Assembly (NCBI GenBank): GCA_013698335.1
Contig: JACCVG010000055.1
Span: 1-36,530, forward strand
DNA: 36,530 nt
Reading direction: 5' to 3'
From: Thermoleophilaceae bacterium
Lineage (GTDB): Bacteria; Actinomycetota; Thermoleophilia; Solirubrobacterales; Thermoleophilaceae
Part shown: in pieces, positions 20,578 through 29,744 of the stretch
Position numbering within the stretch: the first letter of the stretch is position 1
Layout: every line of letters starts with the position of its first letter
The notes under the pieces: model-generated
Databases searched by the model: none
What the model was told of the DNA's origin: nothing
The model's input: the letters and a program-made list of their open reading frames with translations, nothing else
Program-made: the position numbers and the translations under genes

Positions 20578-20602
20578 CATCCGCTATCGTCGATAGCGGA
20601 TG
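20578..20602. repeat. Perfect 25-bp palindrome, candidate operator
   Basis: CATCCGCTATCG-T-CGATAGCGGATG, 12-bp arms with 1-nt centre, about 100 bp upstream of rsgA. Confidence 0.7.
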
Positions 20603-20703
20603 ACACGCCTTCACCACACTCCCGTCTTCGGCGCCACGGCTGCGTAGCCGGGCCCCGGTCGTCACGACCAGGGCCCTCGCCCGCCCTTGTCTCTGACGAC
20701 CAT

Positions 20704-21744
20704 GTGGAGGACTTTTCGATGACCGCTCTACCCGTCGACCTCGGTCGGCGCTCCGGCCTCGCCGACGAGCTGCTCGCTTTTGGCGACCCCGACCTGACCG
20801 CCGGTCGTGTGCTCTCCCAGCACCGCGGCCGCTGGCTCGTAATGACGCCCGGAGAACCGCCGCGGCTCCTGCCCGCGCGTGGCCGCCTGCACGACTCAGA
20901 CGATGGCCCGCCGGTCACCGGCGACTGGGTGGCGATCGACGGCGACGATGCGATCGCAGCGGTGCTCGAGCGGCGTGGCGCGGTGATCCGGCGCGCGGCG
21001 GGCTCCAAGACCGCGCCACAGGTCCTCGCCGCCAACGTCGATCTCGCTCTGGTGATCGAGCCGTTGCCGGACCCGAACGAGCGGCGCGCCGAGCGGATGG
21101 TCTCGCTCTGCTCCGCCGGCGAGGTGCCCGCCATCCTGGTGCTGACCAAGGCCGACCTCGACCCCGAAGCCGACACCCTCGCGACCCGCATGGCGCGGGC
21201 ACTCGGCCTCGCCGACGGCGTCGCGATCAGCGTTCGCGACGGCAGCGGGCTAGCTCTGCTCGAGACCCTGCTGGCGCCGGGCACGACCTCGCTGCTGCTC
21301 GGTCCCTCGGGCGCCGGAAAATCGACGCTCGTCAACACGCTGCTCGGCGAGGATCGCCAGGCGACAGCCCCCGTCCGCGCCGGCGACGGGCGCGGCCGCC
21401 ACACGACCGTCGGTCGCGAGTTGCTTGCCCTCCCCGGCGGAGCGATGCTCGTCGACACGCCCGGAATCCGCGAGGCCGGGATGTGGGACGGCAACGGCGG
21501 GGCGTTCTCCGACATCGAGGAGCTCGCGACAGGCTGTCGGTTTGCCAACTGCGCGCACCAGCTCGAACCGGGGTGTGCGGTGCGCGACGCGATCGATCCG
21601 GCGCGGATCGCGGCCTGGCGCAAGCTCGAGCGCGAGCAGGCCTGGATCGAGGACCGGCGTGCCGCGGCGCTTGAGCGCGAGGCGCGCGGGCGGACCTACC
21701 GGACGATCCAGCGCGATGCGCGGCGGGTCAAGGGCGACGACTGA
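20704..21744 (+). CDS. rsgA: Ribosome small subunit-dependent GTPase A
   Basis: Circularly permuted GTPase: LTKADLD (G4) before GPSGAGKSTLVNTLLG (G1), VDTPGIRE (G3), C-terminal zinc site CRFANCAHQLEPGC. Confidence 0.93.
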   Translation: MEDFSMTALPVDLGRRSGLADELLAFGDPDLTAGRVLSQHRGRWLVMTPGEPPRLLPARGRLHDSDDGPPVTGDWVAIDGDDAIAAVLERRGAVIRRAAGSKTAPQVLAANVDLALVIEPLPDPNERRAERMVSLCSAGEVPAILVLTKADLDPEADTLATRMARALGLADGVAISVRDGSGLALLETLLAPGTTSLLLGPSGAGKSTLVNTLLGEDRQATAPVRAGDGRGRHTTVGRELLALPGGAMLVDTPGIREAGMWDGNGGAFSDIEELATGCRFANCAHQLEPGCAVRDAIDPARIAAWRKLEREQAWIEDRRAAALEREARGRTYRTIQRDARRVKGDD

Positions 21745-21780
21745 CCGAGCGGCGCAGAGCCAGCGTTCGAGCAACCAGCC

Positions 21781-22923
21781 CTACTGGGCGAGATGGCGGG
21801 CGATGACCATCCGCTGGATCTGGTTGGTCCCCTCGAAGATCTGCATGACCTTGGCCTCGCGCATCAGCCGCTCGACCGGGTACTCCTTGGTGTAGCCGAA
21901 CCCGCCGAGCACCTGGACCGCGTCGGTCGTGACCCTCATCGCGGCGTCGGTCGCCACGAGCTTGGCGATCGAGGCCTGCCGTGCGAAGGGCAAATCGGCG
22001 TCGCGGCGCCGCGCTGCTTCGAGCGTCGTCCCGCGCGCCGACTCGACGGCGGCGGCCATATCCGCCAGCAGGAACCCGAGCCCCTGGTGGTCGATGATCC
22101 GCTGGCCGAAGGTCTCGCGCTCGCGGGCGTACTCGACCGCGTGGTCAAGGGCGGCCTGGGCGACACCAACTGCGACCGCAGCGATGCCGAGCCGCCCGCT
22201 GTCGAGCGCGCGCAGGGCGATCGACAGCCCCTGACCTTCCTCCCCGAGCAGCCGGTCGGCATCGAGCCGAGCGTCGTCGAAGTCGACGGTCGCCGTCGTC
22301 GAACCGGTCAGACCCATCTTTGCTTCGGGGCCCTGCGCCACCAGACCGTCAGTGTCGGCGGGAGCGAGGAAGCAGGAGATGCCGCGCGACCGTTCGTCGG
22401 AGGTGCGGGCGAAAAGCGTGTAGTAATCGGCCTCTCCGCCGTGGGTGACCCAAGCCTTGCTGCCGCTGATCTGGAAGCCTCCGTTCTCGCGGCGGGCTCG
22501 GGTCCGCATCGCGGCGGGATCGGACCCCGCCTCTACCTCCGATAGGCAGTAGGCGCCGAGCAGGTCGCCGGCGAGCATCTCGGGCAGCCAGCGCTCCTTC
22601 TGCTCGTCGGTCCCGAAGGTCGCGAGCGGCCAGCAGGACATGACGTGAACGCTGACCCCGACGCCGACGCTGGCCCAGGCGCCGCCGAGCTCCTCGAGCA
22701 CCTGCAGGTAGACCTCGTAGCACTGGCCGCCGCCGCCCTGCTCTTCGGGGTAGGGCATCCCGAGCAGGCCGAGCGCGCCGAGCCGGCGGAAGACCTCACG
22801 CGGGAACTCCGCCTCGGCCTCAGCCTTTGCGGCACGCGGCGCAAGCTCCTTGGTGGCGAAATCGCGCGCCAGCGAGACGATCTGCTCGGCCTGGGGATCG
22901 GGTAGGCGGCGCTCGGCAGGCAT
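21781..22923 (-). CDS. Acyl-CoA dehydrogenase
   Basis: YCLSEVEAGSDPAAMRTRA, GSKAWVTHGGEADYY, QVLGGFGYTKEYPVERLMREAKVMQIFEGTNQIQRMVIARHL. Confidence 0.95.
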   Translation of the reverse strand: MPAERRLPDPQAEQIVSLARDFATKELAPRAAKAEAEAEFPREVFRRLGALGLLGMPYPEEQGGGGQCYEVYLQVLEELGGAWASVGVGVSVHVMSCWPLATFGTDEQKERWLPEMLAGDLLGAYCLSEVEAGSDPAAMRTRARRENGGFQISGSKAWVTHGGEADYYTLFARTSDERSRGISCFLAPADTDGLVAQGPEAKMGLTGSTTATVDFDDARLDADRLLGEEGQGLSIALRALDSGRLGIAAVAVGVAQAALDHAVEYARERETFGQRIIDHQGLGFLLADMAAAVESARGTTLEAARRRDADLPFARQASIAKLVATDAAMRVTTDAVQVLGGFGYTKEYPVERLMREAKVMQIFEGTNQIQRMVIARHLAQ

Positions 22924-23040
22924 CAGCCGGTGATGTCGCGACCGATCAGCTGGCGTGCGATGACCGACTGCAGGACCTCGCTGTCCCCCCCGGAGACCTC
23001 GAGGATCTTGGCATCATCTGCGCCTGGGGCCACGGGCCTA
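22923..23040 (-). pseudogene. C-terminal remnant of a second acyl-CoA dehydrogenase
   Basis: APGADDAKILEVSGGDSEVLQSVIARQLIGRDITG resembles the ACAD C-terminal motif; no upstream ACAD body; TGATG overlap with intact ACAD. Confidence 0.65.
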
Positions 23041-23082
23041 CCTTCCCACACGGAGGCCCCGTTGTAACAACAACGCACATCG

Positions 23083-23153
23083 GACGGCCCGCGCTGGCGG
23101 GAGACCAAGGGCCGGCCAAGGGCTGCGCGGTCCGCCACCCCTAGGGCCTCTAA
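23083..23153 (+). pseudogene. 3' relic of an NlpC/P60 gene similar to 19799..20434
   Basis: 71 nt align to 20363..20434 (72 nt) with a single 1-nt gap and roughly three-quarters identity by eye: GACGGCCCGCGCTGGCGGGAGACCAAGGG...GTCCGCCACCCC vs GACGGTCCGCGCTGGCGCGAGACGAAGGC...ATCCGCCACCCG. Confidence 0.6.
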
Positions 23154-23159
23154 GCGCGG

Positions 23160-24053
23160 CTAGAAGACAGGCGCAGGGGCCCCGGGACGGCCCGGCTCGC
23201 CAGCAGTGTTCGGCGCGCGGTGCGCGTCGACCAGTCCGGTAATCGCGCGCAGTACGGCGCGGGTGTCGTCCCACATCGGGACATGGCCGCAGTCGGGGAG
23301 CTGGACCAGCTCGACACCGGGGATGTCGCGGCGGTAGCGGGTCGCGTGGCGCTCGAGCGGAAGGACGCGGTCGAACTGCGGCCACGCCAGCAGCACGGGA
23401 CAGTCGATCCGGTCGAGATCCTGGACCGTCACACCGCGATCGTCGGCGCGTAACGCGCTTATGGCGTCGTCGATCACCGTGCAGCGCAGGGAAAGCTGCG
23501 CCATGTCGATCGCGTCCTGCGGTGAGATCAGTTCACCGTGCCGCATCACGTCCCGCAGCGCGAGGCGACGCAGGCTCGGGTTCCGAAGGATCCGGCCGAT
23601 CCGCGGCGCGGTGACCCGGGTCAAGCGAGTCTGGCGGTAGAAGAATCGCGCCAGCCGCTTGGCCTCGCCGTCGCCTGGGGTCCACCCCCCGGCGGGGGCA
23701 AGCGCGACGAGCGAGCGAGCGCGGCCCCGCTTCGCGAGCTCCAGGCCGAGCGCCCCACCGAGCGAGTTGCCGACAAAGTGCGCCGTTCCGACGCCGAGGT
23801 CACTCAGGTGGCCCTCGAGCGAATCGGCGGCGGCCGCGAGCGAAGTCATTCCGGCCTCGGGCGCAGGCCCGCCGGCGTGGCCGGCGAGGGTCGGGGCAAT
23901 CACCTCATAGCGGGCCGCGAGCTCCCCGAGCAGGGGACGCCAGTGATGCCAAGTGCCCGTAAACCCGTGGAGCAGTACAACAGGCTCACCGGAACCGGCC
24001 CGGTAGAGGCCTGGGGAGATCTCGGGCATCCGCGGTAAGCCTAATACGGCCAA
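23160..24053 (-). CDS. Alpha/beta hydrolase
   Basis: VVLLHGFTGTWHHWRPLL, FVGNSLGGALGLELA nucleophile elbow, C-terminal LPDCGHVPMWD. Confidence 0.92.
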   Translation of the reverse strand: MAVLGLPRMPEISPGLYRAGSGEPVVLLHGFTGTWHHWRPLLGELAARYEVIAPTLAGHAGGPAPEAGMTSLAAAADSLEGHLSDLGVGTAHFVGNSLGGALGLELAKRGRARSLVALAPAGGWTPGDGEAKRLARFFYRQTRLTRVTAPRIGRILRNPSLRRLALRDVMRHGELISPQDAIDMAQLSLRCTVIDDAISALRADDRGVTVQDLDRIDCPVLLAWPQFDRVLPLERHATRYRRDIPGVELVQLPDCGHVPMWDDTRAVLRAITGLVDAHRAPNTAGEPGRPGAPAPVF

Positions 24054-25195
24054 CGGCGAAGCTGCGGGTAGGGCTCCTTCGGAAGCGGCCCGACACCCGG
24101 CTGGCCGCCGGCGAGTTTGGTGAACGTCGTCCAGGCGGGCTTGGGGAAGCCATAGAAGGTGAACAGCCCGGCGTAGGGAGTCCAGTCGTTGGTCGGCGGC
24201 CTCGTGATCGTCGGTTTGTTATCACGCCAGGAGAACCAGGTGATCCCGCGCAACGCGATCTCCGAGCGGCGGCGGAACCGCTCGACGACGGCGCGCAGCG
24301 CGGCCGCCTGGCCGGCAGGGTTCTTGGTCTGGAAGGCCGACGCGGGACCCTTGCTCGACCATCCGATCTCGCTGACCCACACGCCCCCGTCCTCGATGTC
24401 GGCCGAACGGAGATCGCGCATGAACCGCCGCAAGATGGTCAGCGACTGATCAGGCGTGCGTGCGTAGGGATGCACGGCCACGGAGTCGAGATGTGAGGGC
24501 ACCCCCTTGCTGTTGATCAGCTGGCGGAGGAACAGCCGATCGCTGATCGGCGCGGCCGGCGCCATCGCCGCGGCGACGATCTCGGATGCCGGGTCGATCG
24601 CCTTGATCGCGTTGTAACCGTGAAACAAAAGCGATCGATAGCTCGTCGGGGACGGCTTGCCTGCGGGAGCGTAGATACGCAGGTTCGGCTCGTTCCAGAT
24701 CTGCCAGGTCTTGACCGGGTTCCTCTGCCCCGGGTGGTCCCGCCAGAGCGCGCCGCCGGGCCCGTAGCGCTGAACAGCCGCGCGACTGAAGGCGGCGAAG
24801 CTCCTCAGATGCGCGGCCGCGGTCGGATAAGCGGCATCGCGGTGTGGAATGAAGCTGGGAGTCCCGATCAACACCGGGAGCACATCGATGCGCGCGCGGG
24901 CCGCCGCCAGGACGAAGCTGTCGTAATAGCTGAAGTCGTACACGCCGGGCTTCTCTTCGACGAAGTTCCACTGGAGCGGGAAGCGCGCGTAGCCGACACC
25001 CCCTTTGGCCATCCGCGCGACCTGGGCGGGTCCGACCGGTTCGAACAGGGACACACCGAGCGGCGCGTCAACGGCAGCTGAGTCGGTGGCCCGACTTTCC
25101 TTGTGACTTGCCGCCGCTGGAGCCGCCACGCCCAGCGTCAGGGCGACCGTCGTCGCGAGCGCCGTCCACAGCGGTGCAGCCACTCGCCTTAACAT
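24041..25195 (-). CDS. Secreted clan-A-like glycoside hydrolase (TIM barrel)
   Basis: Signal peptide; TWQIWNEPN acid/base motif, VWVSEIGWSSKGP nucleophile-type motif; start at 25195 (MLRRVAAPLWTALATTVAL) overlapping upstream stop as TGATG. Confidence 0.8.
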   Translation of the reverse strand: MLRRVAAPLWTALATTVALTLGVAAPAAASHKESRATDSAAVDAPLGVSLFEPVGPAQVARMAKGGVGYARFPLQWNFVEEKPGVYDFSYYDSFVLAAARARIDVLPVLIGTPSFIPHRDAAYPTAAAHLRSFAAFSRAAVQRYGPGGALWRDHPGQRNPVKTWQIWNEPNLRIYAPAGKPSPTSYRSLLFHGYNAIKAIDPASEIVAAAMAPAAPISDRLFLRQLINSKGVPSHLDSVAVHPYARTPDQSLTILRRFMRDLRSADIEDGGVWVSEIGWSSKGPASAFQTKNPAGQAAALRAVVERFRRRSEIALRGITWFSWRDNKPTITRPPTNDWTPYAGLFTFYGFPKPAWTTFTKLAGGQPGVGPLPKEPYPQLRRWPY

Positions 25196-26328
25196 CAGGG
25201 CAGCGGCTCGCGTCCGGCGCGGCCCCCGGCGGCGGCGGAGAAGACCCGCCACGCGGGCTTGACGACGCCGCCGAAGCTGAAGAGGCCGGTGTAGGGCTGC
25301 CAGATACGCGAGGAGATGCTCGCCTCATAGGGGGCCGTGTCGCGCCATCCGAACCAGAGCGTCCCTCGCAGACGGAGGTCGTTCTGATTCTTGAAGTAGG
25401 TCGCCGCCTGGTGCAGCGCCTTCGCTTGCCCCCCGCGGCTCTTGCGCTGGTAGGCGCTCTTCGGACCGTCGGTTGACCAGCCGAACTCCGTCACCCAGAC
25501 CGGCCGATCGCGCTCACCGGTCTTCTTCAGCAGCGACGCCAGTTCGCGGAACTGTCGCTTGATATCGCCCGGCTTGGGTGCGTAGGGATGGATCGCGACC
25601 GAGTCGAAGCTGGAAACCGCCGAGCGAAGCTCAAGCAGGCGCCTCAGGAACTCGCGTTCCCCGTAGGCCGCACCCGGGGCCAGGGCGGCCAGCACGACTT
25701 CGGCGCCGAGGTCGGCGGAGCGCAGGCCCCGGTTGCCGGCCGCCAAGAGCGTCGCGTAACTGCGTGGCGAAGGTCGCCCGTCTGGCGAGTAGATACCGAG
25801 GTTCGGCTCGTTCCAGATCTGCCAGGTGCGGACGGGCCGGTGGGGTGTGCCCGGGTTGTCCGCGAAGAGCCGCCCGCCCGGCCCGTAGCGCGCCGCGAGC
25901 ACCTGCATGACCTCCTCGAATCGTGCGAGGCCGCCGGCGCCCGTCGGATAGGCGGCAGCCGTGTGCGGGACGAACGGCGGTGTGCCCTCGACGATCGGCA
26001 GGATCGTGATCCCGACCTGCGCCGCATCCAGGAAGAACTGGTCGTAGCGACGGAAGTCGTACTGGCCGGGCGCGAGCTCGATGAACTGCCACTGGAGCGA
26101 GACGCGCAGCGTGCGAACGCCTCCGGCGTACATGCGCTCCATGTCACCCTTGCCGACGAGGAACGGCACCGACAATCCGACCTGCGTGCGCTCGGCGGCT
26201 GCGACCGACGGGAACGCCAGCAGCGCCGTCGCGACCAGCAACGCGAGCACGCAGACCAGCTTCCTACCGACCGACTTCCTCGACACCTCACACCTTCCGC
26301 CGCTTAAGGAGCACATCAGCTTACGCAC
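25195..26328 (-). CDS. Secreted clan-A-like glycoside hydrolase, tandem paralog
   Basis: Signal peptide; TWQIWNEPNLGIYSPDGRPSPRSY, VWVTEFGWSTDGPKSAYQ parallel those of the downstream gene. Confidence 0.8.
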   Translation of the reverse strand: MRKLMCSLSGGRCEVSRKSVGRKLVCVLALLVATALLAFPSVAAAERTQVGLSVPFLVGKGDMERMYAGGVRTLRVSLQWQFIELAPGQYDFRRYDQFFLDAAQVGITILPIVEGTPPFVPHTAAAYPTGAGGLARFEEVMQVLAARYGPGGRLFADNPGTPHRPVRTWQIWNEPNLGIYSPDGRPSPRSYATLLAAGNRGLRSADLGAEVVLAALAPGAAYGEREFLRRLLELRSAVSSFDSVAIHPYAPKPGDIKRQFRELASLLKKTGERDRPVWVTEFGWSTDGPKSAYQRKSRGGQAKALHQAATYFKNQNDLRLRGTLWFGWRDTAPYEASISSRIWQPYTGLFSFGGVVKPAWRVFSAAAGGRAGREPLP

Positions 26329-26450
26329 GCCGGGCCTCCACCAATGCCGATCAACCCGTCAGATCGCCGATCGACACGTCGTTTGCGGCAGCCGACGGCT
26401 CGCCAATAGAGTCCGCGGGACGGCCAACCCGCCGATCCTGGTTCAGCTGA

Positions 26451-27338
26451 TCAGGCGGCCGCGCGCAGACCGCTGACCATGTCGAGCTCCACCGGAGCGA
26501 CGTAGCCGCCACTGCGCTCGGGCGCGTTCTCGAGAAAGGCGTAGACCTGTGGCCCGGCGATCATCCGCTGCGCGCGGCGCAGGAGCGGCATCGTCAATGC
26601 GACTGCCGGACGAACGGCGGCGACCGTCAGCGCGTCCAGCCCGGGCGAGTCACCGAGCCCCGCCAACGCGCGCGCATGGTGTGGGAAGGTCGCGATTGCC
26701 GCGCGCGCGGCGACCGGAAACGCGGGTCGGAACGGAGCCAGCTCGCGGATCGGCGGCGGGGAGAGCAGGAATCGGATCGTCTCGAGTGCCGCCGGACTCG
26801 CGCGCAGGCCGGCATTGACCGTCGCGAAGTACTCGCGGACGGCAGCTGCGGTCGTCGGGATCATCTCGATCGGCGTGCCAAGCAGGGCGCCGAGTGGAGC
26901 CACCTCCGACCACATCCGGTCGGCCTCGGACTCGCTCACCGCCCGCACGTAGGTGCGATAAGCCACCAGGAAGGAGTGCCACTCGGTCAGGTGCACGTAG
27001 AGCTGCTGCTCGGGATCGTTGGCGTCATAGCGCTCGCCCGTCACCGGGTCGACACCGTTCACGCGCGCATGCATTCGGGTTACGTGGGCGGCCGCGGCTG
27101 CGGCGGTGTCCGGGTGGCCGAAGGCGGTCGCGTTGACGTACCAGCCGGTCCGGCGCAGCCGTTCCAGCGGACGGCTGCGAAAACTGCTGTAGGTGCTGAC
27201 CCCGGCGATCACCAGCGGATGCAGCGCCTGCATGCTCGCCGCGCGGGCCGCGCCGATCAGGGTGACCGGGTGGGAGGCGACGCGATAGGCGATCGTCTCC
27301 TTGCCGAGCGGGAGTGATGTCGATTCGGCGCTGTTCAT
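26451..27338 (-). CDS. Oxygenase MpaB-like (DUF2236) family protein
   Basis: QALHPLVIAGVSTYSSFRSRPLERLRRTGWYVNATAFG, HARVNGVDPVTGERYDANDPEQQLYVHLTEWHSFL. Confidence 0.9.
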   Translation of the reverse strand: MNSAESTSLPLGKETIAYRVASHPVTLIGAARAASMQALHPLVIAGVSTYSSFRSRPLERLRRTGWYVNATAFGHPDTAAAAAAHVTRMHARVNGVDPVTGERYDANDPEQQLYVHLTEWHSFLVAYRTYVRAVSESEADRMWSEVAPLGALLGTPIEMIPTTAAAVREYFATVNAGLRASPAALETIRFLLSPPPIRELAPFRPAFPVAARAAIATFPHHARALAGLGDSPGLDALTVAAVRPAVALTMPLLRRAQRMIAGPQVYAFLENAPERSGGYVAPVELDMVSGLRAAA

Positions 27339-27413
27339 GCCGTCGGAAAGTCGACTGCCACTACAGCGTATGTTCAGGAAAGGTCACTTGTCAATTCTGC
27401 GCCGAGGCTCGCC

Positions 27414-28418
27414 TCACGCGGCGCCCCCCGGCCAGGAATCGTCCTGCTCGGCCACCGAGAAGGCACCTCGGTCCTGCTGCTGCTCGTCGAGATCGTCGGC
27501 GACCGCCTCGCGCGGGTGCTCGTCATGGTCGTCGTCCTCATCGAAGGCGAAGAACTCACTGGTGTCGACCAGCTCGAGACGCCTTGCGACCACGACGTCA
27601 CCTGGTCCAGGCAGCTCGCCGGCCGACTGACCGCGATCGGCTTCGACGGACGCATGGCCGTCCCCTGCCGGCGGCTCGGCTTCGAGCTCGACAGCGTTGA
27701 TCCGCTCCCGCAGGGTTCCGACGCGCGCAGCGAGCTTGGTCGCACCGCCGCCGAGGACCTCAGCCAGGGCGACGGCCGGGCCGCGCAGCTGGTCGAGCAA
27801 CTCCTCGAACTCCCCCTGAAGCCGGGCGGCGCTGGTCTCGACCTCGCCCGCCGCGCCCTGCAGCCGGTCGACCTGCGCATTCGCCCGTTCGCGCGCGCTG
27901 CGCTGCGCCTCGGCGCGAATCCGCTCGGCCTCGGCGACGATCGTGCTTGCTTCCTGCTTGGCCCGTGCGATCAGCTCTTCGGCCTCGGCCCGCGAGCGTT
28001 CGCCGAGCTCGCCGGCCTCGCGCTCGGCCGTCACTCGGGCTGCATCGGTCTCTGCGCGAGCCGCGCCACGCAGCTCGTCCGCGGCCCGTTCGGCACCTTC
28101 GAGAATCCCGCGGACCTGCTCCGAGGCAGCGGCGGTGATCGGCGGCGGGGCGGGGCGCTGGTTCTCCTGCAGCCGCTCGAGGGTCGCCGCGATACGACTC
28201 AGTTCGATCCGGTCGTCGACCGGCGCGGCGGGTTCGCCGACCGGCTCAGCAGCGAGCAGCTCTTCCGCATCGGTGATCGCGCCGGGAAGCGCGGCCCGTA
28301 TCTGATCGAGGATCGGGAAGACCTCGCTGCGGTCGACCTTCACGTTCTCGGTGAACGGGAGGGGCTTTGCCTCGTAGAGCAGGTTGTCCAACCGATCGAT
28401 CAGCTCAAGGATCTCCAT
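27414..28418 (-). CDS. DivIVA/SepIVA-like coiled-coil protein
   Basis: N-terminus MEILELIDRLDNLLYEAKPLPFTENVKVDRSEVFPILDQIRAALPGAITDAEELL resembles mycobacterial SepIVA; long Ala/Glu/Arg coiled coil; ATG at 28418 preceded by SD agaggaaac. Confidence 0.65.
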   Translation of the reverse strand: MEILELIDRLDNLLYEAKPLPFTENVKVDRSEVFPILDQIRAALPGAITDAEELLAAEPVGEPAAPVDDRIELSRIAATLERLQENQRPAPPPITAAASEQVRGILEGAERAADELRGAARAETDAARVTAEREAGELGERSRAEAEELIARAKQEASTIVAEAERIRAEAQRSARERANAQVDRLQGAAGEVETSAARLQGEFEELLDQLRGPAVALAEVLGGGATKLAARVGTLRERINAVELEAEPPAGDGHASVEADRGQSAGELPGPGDVVVARRLELVDTSEFFAFDEDDDHDEHPREAVADDLDEQQQDRGAFSVAEQDDSWPGGAA

Positions 28419-28493
28419 CGTTTCCTCTCTGGGCGCAGGTATCACTAGCGCTGAGTTCGGCGGCGATCGCCGACCTCCTGCGGCGCCGGACGG

Positions 28494-29387
28494 CTAGCTG
28501 GAGCCCAGCGCGGAGCGCAGCGTCGAGAGAAACGGGGTCGGCTCCACGGCGAACAGCGCGGCGCCGGAGGGATCGGTGACGATCGTCTCGGTCGAGAGCC
28601 CCTCGACCAGCGGCCGGGCAACGGCCGCGTCGACCGGAGTCACGAGCCCGATCCAGAGCGAGGAGAGCCAAGGCGTCAGGAACGGGACCGGCAGGCGCGG
28701 GCGGCGCCGGATCCCCAGAGCGTCGGCCATCACATCCAGCATGTCGCCGTAGGAGAGCACCTCCGGTCCACCGATCTGGATCTCACGTCCCTCGGACTCG
28801 GGGACCGCTGCGGCTTCAGCCAGATAAGCGATCGTGTCCTCCACGCCGATCGGCTGTGTGTCAGTCGCCAGCCAGCTCGGGGCGATCATTGCCGGAAGCC
28901 GCTCGACTAGGTAGCGCAGGGTCCGGAACGAGTCGCTCTCGGACCCGACGATCATCCCGGCCCGGAAGTAGGTCAGCGGCGGCCCCTGAGATCTAAGGAT
29001 CTCGGCCGTCCGGTGCCGGGAGCGCAGGTGCTTGGAGCGCGGCCGGTCGCCGAGGCCCCCGAGGTACACGACCCTTGCGATCCCTTCCCTCGCCGCGAAG
29101 GCCGCGAAGTTGCTCGCGGCGTCGTGCTCGATCTGCTCGAAGTCACCTTCGGTCCCGCGACCCATCGCATGGATCAGGTAGTAGGCGATATCGACATCGG
29201 CGCCCGCACCACCGAGGCTGTCCGCATCGAGCACGTCGCCGAAGTGGACCTCGAACCCACGGTCAGAAAGCTGTGCGGCCCGCCCGGCGTTCCTCACCAG
29301 GCAGCGGACGTCATGCCCGCGCCGCCGTAGCTCCGCGGCGAGACGCGCGCCGACGAACCCCGTTGCCCCCGTTACAAGTGCGCGCAT
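28494..29387 (-). CDS. NAD(P)H-binding SDR/NmrA-like (atypical epimerase) protein
   Basis: RALVTGATGFVGARLAAELRRRGHDVRCLVRN; VVYLGGLGD. Confidence 0.9.
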   Translation of the reverse strand: MRALVTGATGFVGARLAAELRRRGHDVRCLVRNAGRAAQLSDRGFEVHFGDVLDADSLGGAGADVDIAYYLIHAMGRGTEGDFEQIEHDAASNFAAFAAREGIARVVYLGGLGDRPRSKHLRSRHRTAEILRSQGPPLTYFRAGMIVGSESDSFRTLRYLVERLPAMIAPSWLATDTQPIGVEDTIAYLAEAAAVPESEGREIQIGGPEVLSYGDMLDVMADALGIRRRPRLPVPFLTPWLSSLWIGLVTPVDAAVARPLVEGLSTETIVTDPSGAALFAVEPTPFLSTLRSALGSS

Positions 29388-29423
29388 GACTGCACGGTAC
29401 GCGCCCCACGGGTCTGGTGCTCC

Positions 29424-29744
29424 TCAGCGAGCAGTCGTCCAGCGCTGTAGCTCGGCGAGCAGCGGTGCCAACCGGCGGCCGCTAGCGGTAAGCTGGTACT
29501 CGGCGAACGGCGGCGAGGCCGCGATCACACGGCGTTCGAGAATGCCCGCCCGCTCCAGATCACGCAGCCGATCGGTCAGCGTATTGGGAGAGATCCCTTC
29601 AACTGACTGGCGGAACTCGTTGAACCGGCTCGCTCCATTGAGCGACGCGTAGAGGATCGAGAAGGACCACCGACGCTCGAGGAGGTCCGCCCCGCGGCGG
29701 ACCGCCTCAGGCACCGGCGCGCAGCTACGACAGCCACCCTTCAC
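29424..29744 (-). CDS. HxlR-family winged-helix transcriptional regulator
   Basis: ADLLERRWSFSILYASLNGASRFNEFRQSVEGISPNTLTDRLRDLERAGILER; GTG start overlaps lon stop (GTGA). Confidence 0.9.
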   Translation of the reverse strand: MKGGCRSCAPVPEAVRRGADLLERRWSFSILYASLNGASRFNEFRQSVEGISPNTLTDRLRDLERAGILERRVIAASPPFAEYQLTASGRRLAPLLAELQRWTTAR

